Positions 59,156-64,000 of a stretch of DNA of 64,000 bases are shown one piece after another. The translations under genes were made by a program, and so were the position numbers. The first letter of the stretch is position 1. Every line of letters starts with the position of its first letter. The notes under the pieces are model-generated. The model made no database searches and had not been told where the DNA came from. It saw only the letters and a program-made list of their open reading frames with translations. This DNA is from Excoecaria cochinchinensis (Eukaryota > Streptophyta > Magnoliopsida > Malpighiales > Euphorbiaceae), in the NCBI GenBank assembly GCA_947683425.1, contig CANTUQ010000077.1, positions 3,279,001 through 3,343,000 on the forward strand, written 5' to 3'.

Positions 59156-59294
59156 ATCCTATTATCAAAAGATCTTCAATCCTTGTGAATTCAAAGGACG
59201 AAAGCCCGTAACTTTTATCTATTTGGCCGAAACGGGTATTGATATCTTTATCGGGTAACTCTGATCTAGACTGCCTCAGAACTCAGTGTCTACA
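59156..59294 (-). mobile_element. inverted 139-bp LTR start fragment (unit 1)
   Basis: Reverse complement matches the first 139 bp of the Tat LTR at 51663 (TGTAGACA...GATCTTTTGATAATAGGAT). It directly abuts the 3' end of a plus-oriented LTR (CGCGTCACA at 59155). Confidence 0.85.
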
Positions 59295-59462
59295 GGTAGG
59301 GTCCACTCTTAGAAAAATAACGCATAGGGTTATGTGAAAATTCGAAAGGACGCATTTCCCGCTAAGAAAAGCTAGTGTGAAAATCCACAAGGGATGCACT
59401 AGCTTTTAAAATAATGATGTACCTGGAGTAATAAGGGGCTCCTGGTGAAGGCAACAAAAGGG
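59295..59462. other. aORF-intron-like segment at the end of duplication unit 1
   Basis: Matches 61664-61831 and, more distantly, 10343-10500: AAAATAACGCATAGGGTTATGTG..GCATTTCCCGCTAAG and the aORF splice-donor region. It ends at the duplication boundary, so the aORF itself is missing here. Confidence 0.65.
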
Positions 59463-59474
59463 ATGCCCCTATAG

Positions 59475-61524
59475 TGTTTGCCGGCTGTCGCTCACTTATG
59501 GAGCCCATCTCTCGTATGAGCAACGGCCGTCACCCACGCAAGAGACTCCTGTCTCTCGTGAGGGGCCCGCCGACCAAAAGACCAAGCGTGCCCCCATCAA
59601 CGACGACCGTCGGTTGGTGATCTGACATTATTTGAGCGGGATTTTCTAGATTCTTCAAGGGATCTCCCAATATTTCCAAGATTTTTCCAAAATCTTTTAA
59701 ATATTTTCAAATCGTGGATTTGATTTTGAGGATATTCTGAAAATCATTCGGTTTCGATTTTGATTTTAGAAATCTTTTTTAAATTTAAATTGTAAATTTG
59801 AATGTATTTGAATTTTCTCCCTAAGCCTATAAATAGGGATTGATAGGCTCATTATTGGGGGGGATTTTTTGACCAAAAAGAGGATTTTAGCTATTCTTAC
59901 AGAAAATTTTCTTACAAAAAGTTCTCTTCATCAAGTATTTTCTGAATTTAAAGGAATACGAGGGAACGACATTAATTTGTTTCTATCGAATCCAACCGTT
60001 TTAGCATTCATAAATGCTGTCAAAATATCGAGAAAGAAAAATATAATTTTCTTTTCTTGATTTTTTTTCGAAAAATGATTTTTGTAGTCTAAAAATCTTC
60101 TGAAAATCACACATCACGGGTCAATCTTTGTAGAACTCGAAGAACAGGAATTGCACAACATTCACCTTCAAAGGTAAAAATCCAAGGGTAGATATTCTGA
60201 ATTTGTTATTTTCGTATTTAATCATTTCGTAATGATTTTACACACAAAATTCTCATTTATTTAAAACAAAATTAAGTTTTATTTGATTTTTTACATTTTT
60301 TTCAAGATCTGGTGTGACCGACGGGCAGAGAGTCCAGCGATGGCCGTCTCTCACGCTAGCGACAGGCCATCGATGGACATTGCCTCTACCCACCGGTCAA
60401 CCCAAGGACGCCCGTCGCTCGTGTGTCTTGGGTTGTCCCTGGGCCTTTTCTCACCATTTTTTCTTTCTTTCTATTTGACTTATTTTCCCATATTTTTTTA
60501 TGGCAATTTCTCAAGGATTTTCCTTGTTATTTAATTTCTCGCGCCTTATTTTACACTTAATTTTGGCACTAACATGATTTTTGTTTATGTGAGTTTTATT
60601 TGATTTATTTGATGAATTTGGGGTTGTTGAAATGGCGGTCGCCACGGTGGTCTGAAAATCTTCATCCGGGTCCATTCTTTTAACTTTACCTCATTTCTTT
60701 TACTTTATATTATTATTGTAAATATTGTTTTTATCCCGCTAAATATAAAAATGGTTAAAAATTTATAATAATTAAATTGGAGTTTTCATCAATAAGTTGA
60801 GGACCAATGTCCTATTTTTTCGCAAATAAAAGCTACACTTTAAAATCATTTTGTAATGAACATGTATGCGAGGACCAATGTCCTCATCCTTAACGTATAT
60901 CCCGGTTTATATATGAATCACATGCTATTTACAACGGGGGTTGTATTCCGCCCCTAGTTTTGTTGTAATTTATTTTCATATACTTTATTTTACATTACGC
61001 TCCTGCTTACCGCTTTCCCTGTATGGCCAACTTGCACTTTAATTAATTACATTAAATTCAATGAGAAATGGGATGAAACGCTAAATTCAAAACTCAATTA
61101 TAACTTTAAATTAATGTATGAATAAATGGGAAGTCCCGAACCTTCTCTGGTCTTAGGCTCAATGAGGTTAGAGGACCATCTCAATGTTTCATTGGGATGG
61201 GGTCTCCAAAATATCTCTTGCTGCCCAAATAAGGCCCAATTTGCATAATCCTAGGCACCACGGGATTAGAGGACCATCCCAATGTTATATTGGGATGGGG
61301 TCTCCAAAATATCTCTGGCTTGCTCAAAATAGATGCATATGCGCTATCTTAGGCTCTCTGAGGCTAGATGACCTTTCCCAACGTTCTATTGGGTGGCGAC
61401 TCCAAGAAACCTCCTTGTTGCCCAAAATAGATGTACTTGTAATTTCTTACAAGTTTTTCACGAACCTCTCTCGAAAGCCCTAAGAGCGGGTCTTCGGGCC
61501 TCCCGGGGTTCGGCGCGCGTCACA
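59475..61524 (+). mobile_element. Tat LTR fragment, 5'-truncated (unit 2)
   Basis: Uninterrupted counterpart of 54412-56436 plus 59133-59155. TATA-like CTATAAATAGG near 59827; 115-bp subrepeats 61144-61450; ends GCGCGCGTCACA. Confidence 0.87.
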
Positions 61525-61663
61525 ATCCTATCATCAAAAGATCTTCAATCCTTGTGAATTCAAAGGGCGAAAGCCCGTAACTTTTATCTATTTGCCCGAA
61601 ACGGGTATTGATATCTTTATCGGGTAACTCTGATCTAGACTGCCTCAGAACTCAGTGTCTACA
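61525..61663 (-). mobile_element. inverted 139-bp LTR start fragment (unit 2)
   Basis: Same arrangement as 59156-59294, so the inversion or nested insertion predates this duplication. Confidence 0.85.
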
Positions 61664-61779
61664 GGTAGGGTCCACTCTTAGAAAAATAAGGCATAGGGTT
61701 ATGTGAAAATTCGAAAGGACGCATTTCCCGCTAAGAAAAGCTAGTGTGAAAATCCACAAGGGATGCACTAGTTTTTAAA

Positions 61780-62414
61780 ATAATTATGTACCTGGAGTAA
61801 TAAGGGGCTCCCGGTGAAGGCAACAAAAGGGTTAGCACATACAAAATCCAAGCCCAGAATCATCTCAGCTAGAATCAGGGGGAATGGGATTAGCCCACAG
61901 TGGATGCCATCTATTATCCCAAATTGCCAAAAGTTGCCAATTAACTTGTCAGAAGTCACTGTCAGATACCTAGAAAGGCAAAACAGAAGGACAACGCTGG
62001 CCCAATAGGTTGACATAGTAGAAAAATCCTCCAATGCCTCGATCAACGGCTCTAGTGCAAAAGTGGTTCCCTGAGGAGCCAGTATAGTGGCGACTGAGGA
62101 AGAAATGCCTAAGGCCAATGCAATATCCCTCACATGGACAAAGCCGCAGGTCGTGATACAGGGTGGTGTGCCGACTGGAAGCCTCATTCTAATGATTGCA
62201 GCAAACTCTTCAGGCAGGGGGCTTAATTCTTGGTAGGTAAACCGAAAGACGTGGAAATAGTGGTCCCAGAAATGGGCAGCAGCTAATAGAATGTTCTGTC
62301 CATTCTAATTCTCCTCAAAAATCTCATACCAGAATAAGGGGATAAAATGGTATTTTCCCAAGTTCGGGGGTCAACCAGAATTCAATGGATCTTACTGAGG
62401 AGAGGGGATGACAT
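61780..62414 (-). pseudogene. aORF, diverged copy of the DUF7745-like accessory gene
   Basis: ATG at 62414-62412 (M-S-S-P-L-L-S-K-I-H), aligned in start and layout with the aORFs at 11098 and 29876. Exon 1 contains T-W-E-N-T, L-R-R-I-R, Q-E-L and L-I-E-A-L-E-D-F-S, then a well-kept C-terminal part ending T-G-S-P-L-L-L-Q before donor GTAC at about 61794. A TGA replaces tryptophan near 62383 and a frameshift lies near 62295. It is clearly diverged from the two tandem copies, so it comes from another element of the family. It supplies the frame against which the shared late frameshift of the other two is seen. Confidence 0.7.
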
Positions 62415-62914
62415 TTTTTGAAGGTTTTGGGGAAAAAATTAAATATAAATGGAAAAGGAAAAGAGAAAAAGAAGAAAAAACTAGGAAAAGAAGCTCTGGT
62501 TGAAGCCCTAAGAGATAAATCTCCACGAAATTCGAGAAAAAGATGGGATATTTAAAGAAAGCCACGACAGACGGGCTGCCCGTCGGTCGGTCTTCCGATG
62601 GGAAGTCTGTCGGTCAACTGGTTGACCGCCTAGGGATCTATCCTCCTGCACATTTCATGCATTTCACATGCATAAATATTTTAAGCTTATTTTTGCCATT
62701 TTTAATTTTATATAAAAGTAATTTTTATGGAGAAGTGTACCGTTCACGGAAATTAGGGGCAAAATATTCAATAAGTATTTTCTTTTCAAAAATTTGAGAA
62801 AAGGAGGAAAAAAGAAAGAGAAAGAAACGTGATGGGAATTTTGAACGACCGACGGGATGCCAGTCGGTCGGTCTTCCGATAAGAAGCCCGTCGGTATGCA
62901 AAATCTATATAAAG
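62415..62914. promoter_or_regulatory. probable bidirectional promoter between aORF and ORF+ (right-edge cassette)
   Basis: GC-rich motif copies at about 62567-62612 and 62846-62893 (GACGGGmTGCC..TCGGTCGGTCTTCCGAT..) and TATA box CTATATAAAG at 62905-62914 on plus. Conservation of these blocks between diverged cassettes, while the AT-rich spacer has drifted, suggests function. Confidence 0.6.
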
Positions 62915-62929
62915 CATGCATAACCGCGT

Positions 62930-63680
62930 GTCTTTGGCTCTTCTTCTTCTCCTTTTTTCCTTCTTCTTCCCTCTCTCTCGCAAACCGACAGGACCTTTCA
63001 GTTTTTCTCCATTTTCTCACCCATTTTTCACCCGTTTTGCGCACCACTTGTGCCAAAACGACCCTCGTACTACCGCGCATGCATATAACCAATTTTTTTT
63101 ATAGTTTCGTTAAGTTTTTTTCAGTCCATTTTGTGAGCTACCAGGTTGGTTTTACTACATTTTTCTCCTTCTTTTCACTTCTCTTTACTTAATTTTTGTT
63201 CTAAATGCCTGATAGATGTATATGCTTTAAAATGCGCCCGATTATTTTCTGCATTTTGAGACCCTGTACAATGACAACTGAAGTGCATATGGATAATGAA
63301 ATAATAAATAATAATAAAATGGCAAATAAATATAGGACTTAGAAATATGCCCCTGTATGACTGATGATTGGGGAACCAAACTAGACTAAATTGTCGAATA
63401 ACTGATCATCATATAATATAATTGCGCCAATAAAATTGTTGTTTGGGGCCTGAGGCCTATCCCTTTATTTGTGTTTTTATGTAGGGAGTTGGGCACATTC
63501 TTACCGCAATGCTGCCCAAATGTTCTTAGAATTTTTTGGGAGGCACATCCTTGCCGGGATACTGCCGAAAATTTTTGGTGAGCACATTTTGGCCAAAATG
63601 CTACCGAAATTTCCAAAAATTTTGAAATTGTGCTTAGCTTACCTACGATTATTATATAAAACTAACTCTTTTTTTTCAGG
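62930..63680 (+). other. ORF+ leader exon and intact intron (right-edge cassette)
   Basis: CT-rich leader, donor ACCAG|GTTGGT near 63143, intron with GGGCACATyCTTrCCG repeats (63489-63600) and acceptor TTTTTTTCAG at 63670-63679, immediately before ATG 63681. ORFs in the leader are low-complexity. Confidence 0.5.
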
Positions 63681-64000
63681 ATGCCCCCACATCGGAATGT
63701 CCCCTAGGATCAGCCCAAACCTCAGGCTTCCGAGTGCATAAGCCTCGATATCAAGGAGAGATTTCAGGCCTTGGCTCGCGCACAGTTTCGCGCTAGCCGT
63801 TATGTCTCCAGGCCTTTTTTGTAGAGTATGGGGATGCTAGAGGAGGTCGATGCGCTCATAGAGGTAGCAGGAAAGACGGAGTTCCTCAAGCCTTCCTTTC
63901 AGACCCACCCGAAGGTTGCTAGAGAGTTCCTCGCAACCCTCTACTATAGGGGATTTCAGAGATCAGACTAGAAGGAAGGGGTCATCTAGCATCACATTCC
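63681..64000 (+). pseudogene. ORF+ exon 2, diverged copy, cut by window end
   Basis: Begins M-P-P-H-R-N-V-P like the copy at 43405. Includes F-R-A-S-R, M-G-M-L-E-E-V-D-A-L-I and F-L-A-T-L in one frame, with TAG codons at about 63705 and 63822 where the other copy has CAG. Athila ORF1-like by the same reasoning. Confidence 0.6.

Larger units (their letters stand above)
54399..59462. repeat. second tandem duplication, unit 1 (5.06 kb including solo LTR C)
   Basis: Starts GCCCCTATAGTGTTTGCCGG and corresponds at offset 5066 to 59465-61831. Without C and its target duplication, the units are both close to 2.37 kb. The unit boundary reads CAACAAAAGGG|AT|GCCCCTATAG at 59450-59474. Confidence 0.93.
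59465..61831. repeat. second tandem duplication, unit 2 (without solo LTR C)
   Basis: Direct repeat of 54399-59462 minus solo LTR C, with few substitutions. Contains the LTR fragment 59475-61524 and the inverted LTR start 61525-61663. Confidence 0.93.

Noticed and set aside
58876..59258. Short plus-strand ORFs near the end of solo LTR C
   Set aside because: They run across the LTR boundary or lie antisense to the LTR and show no conserved motif.

Overview
The window reads as intergenic heterochromatin of a flowering plant, most likely a eudicot. It is nested, decayed transposable elements from end to end, and I see no intact host gene, tRNA or rRNA. The plant assignment rests on Tat-lineage Ty3/gypsy pol genes with two RNase H domains, large LTRs starting TGTCACACCCC, a CACTA transposon with CACTA..TAGTG ends, and two fragments of plant nuclear genes with normal introns. 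I cannot name the species.

Layout. The scaffold is one plus-strand Tat-like element. Its pol (RT, RNase H, second RNase H, integrase) is at 1-2962. A 3' accessory cassette follows: an antisense ORF with a DUF7745/plant-mobile-domain-like protein (about 9848-11098, minus), a probable bidirectional promoter (11099-11590), and a sense ORF (ORF+) resembling the Athila ORF1 protein. ORF+ has a short 5' leader exon and an intron. It resumes at 43405-45104 and 50443-50654 and is followed by a minisatellite (50938-51480), a polypurine tract and the 3' LTR (51663 to about 54305).

Nested insertions. (i) A Tekay/Del-like solo LTR 'A' (TSD CTAAG) lies in the post-integrase spacer, with a second solo LTR 'B' (TSD CCTAC) inside it in the first copy only. 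(ii) A 12.1-kb minus-strand Tat element (30663-42791, TSD AGTGT) lies in the ORF+ intron. It has both LTRs, PBS, gag, minisatellite and PPT, but has lost RT-RNase H-integrase. (iii) A 5.3-kb non-autonomous CACTA element (45105-50439, TSD AGT) splits ORF+ and carries exons of two host genes, a DUF538 protein and a TARBP1/TRM3-like SpoU RNA methyltransferase.

Duplications. A large tandem duplication repeats the region. Unit 1 ends at 20148 and starts about 1.06 kb left of the window. Unit 2 is 20149-38844. B sits only in unit 1, so it inserted after the duplication. A 1.55-kb duplication within the minus-element gag is nested in both units. A second tandem duplication (54399-59462 and 59465-61831) contains LTR fragments, and a third Tekay-like solo LTR 'C' (56437-59127, TSD GGCCT) sits in its first unit only. 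At the right edge a more diverged copy of the accessory cassette (61768-64000) shows that the divergent-ORF arrangement is a property of the family.

How the parts relate: nothing here looks like a working gene set. The value lies in the accessory cassette of the Tat element, the gene-carrying CACTA element and an unusually clear relative chronology of insertions and duplications.
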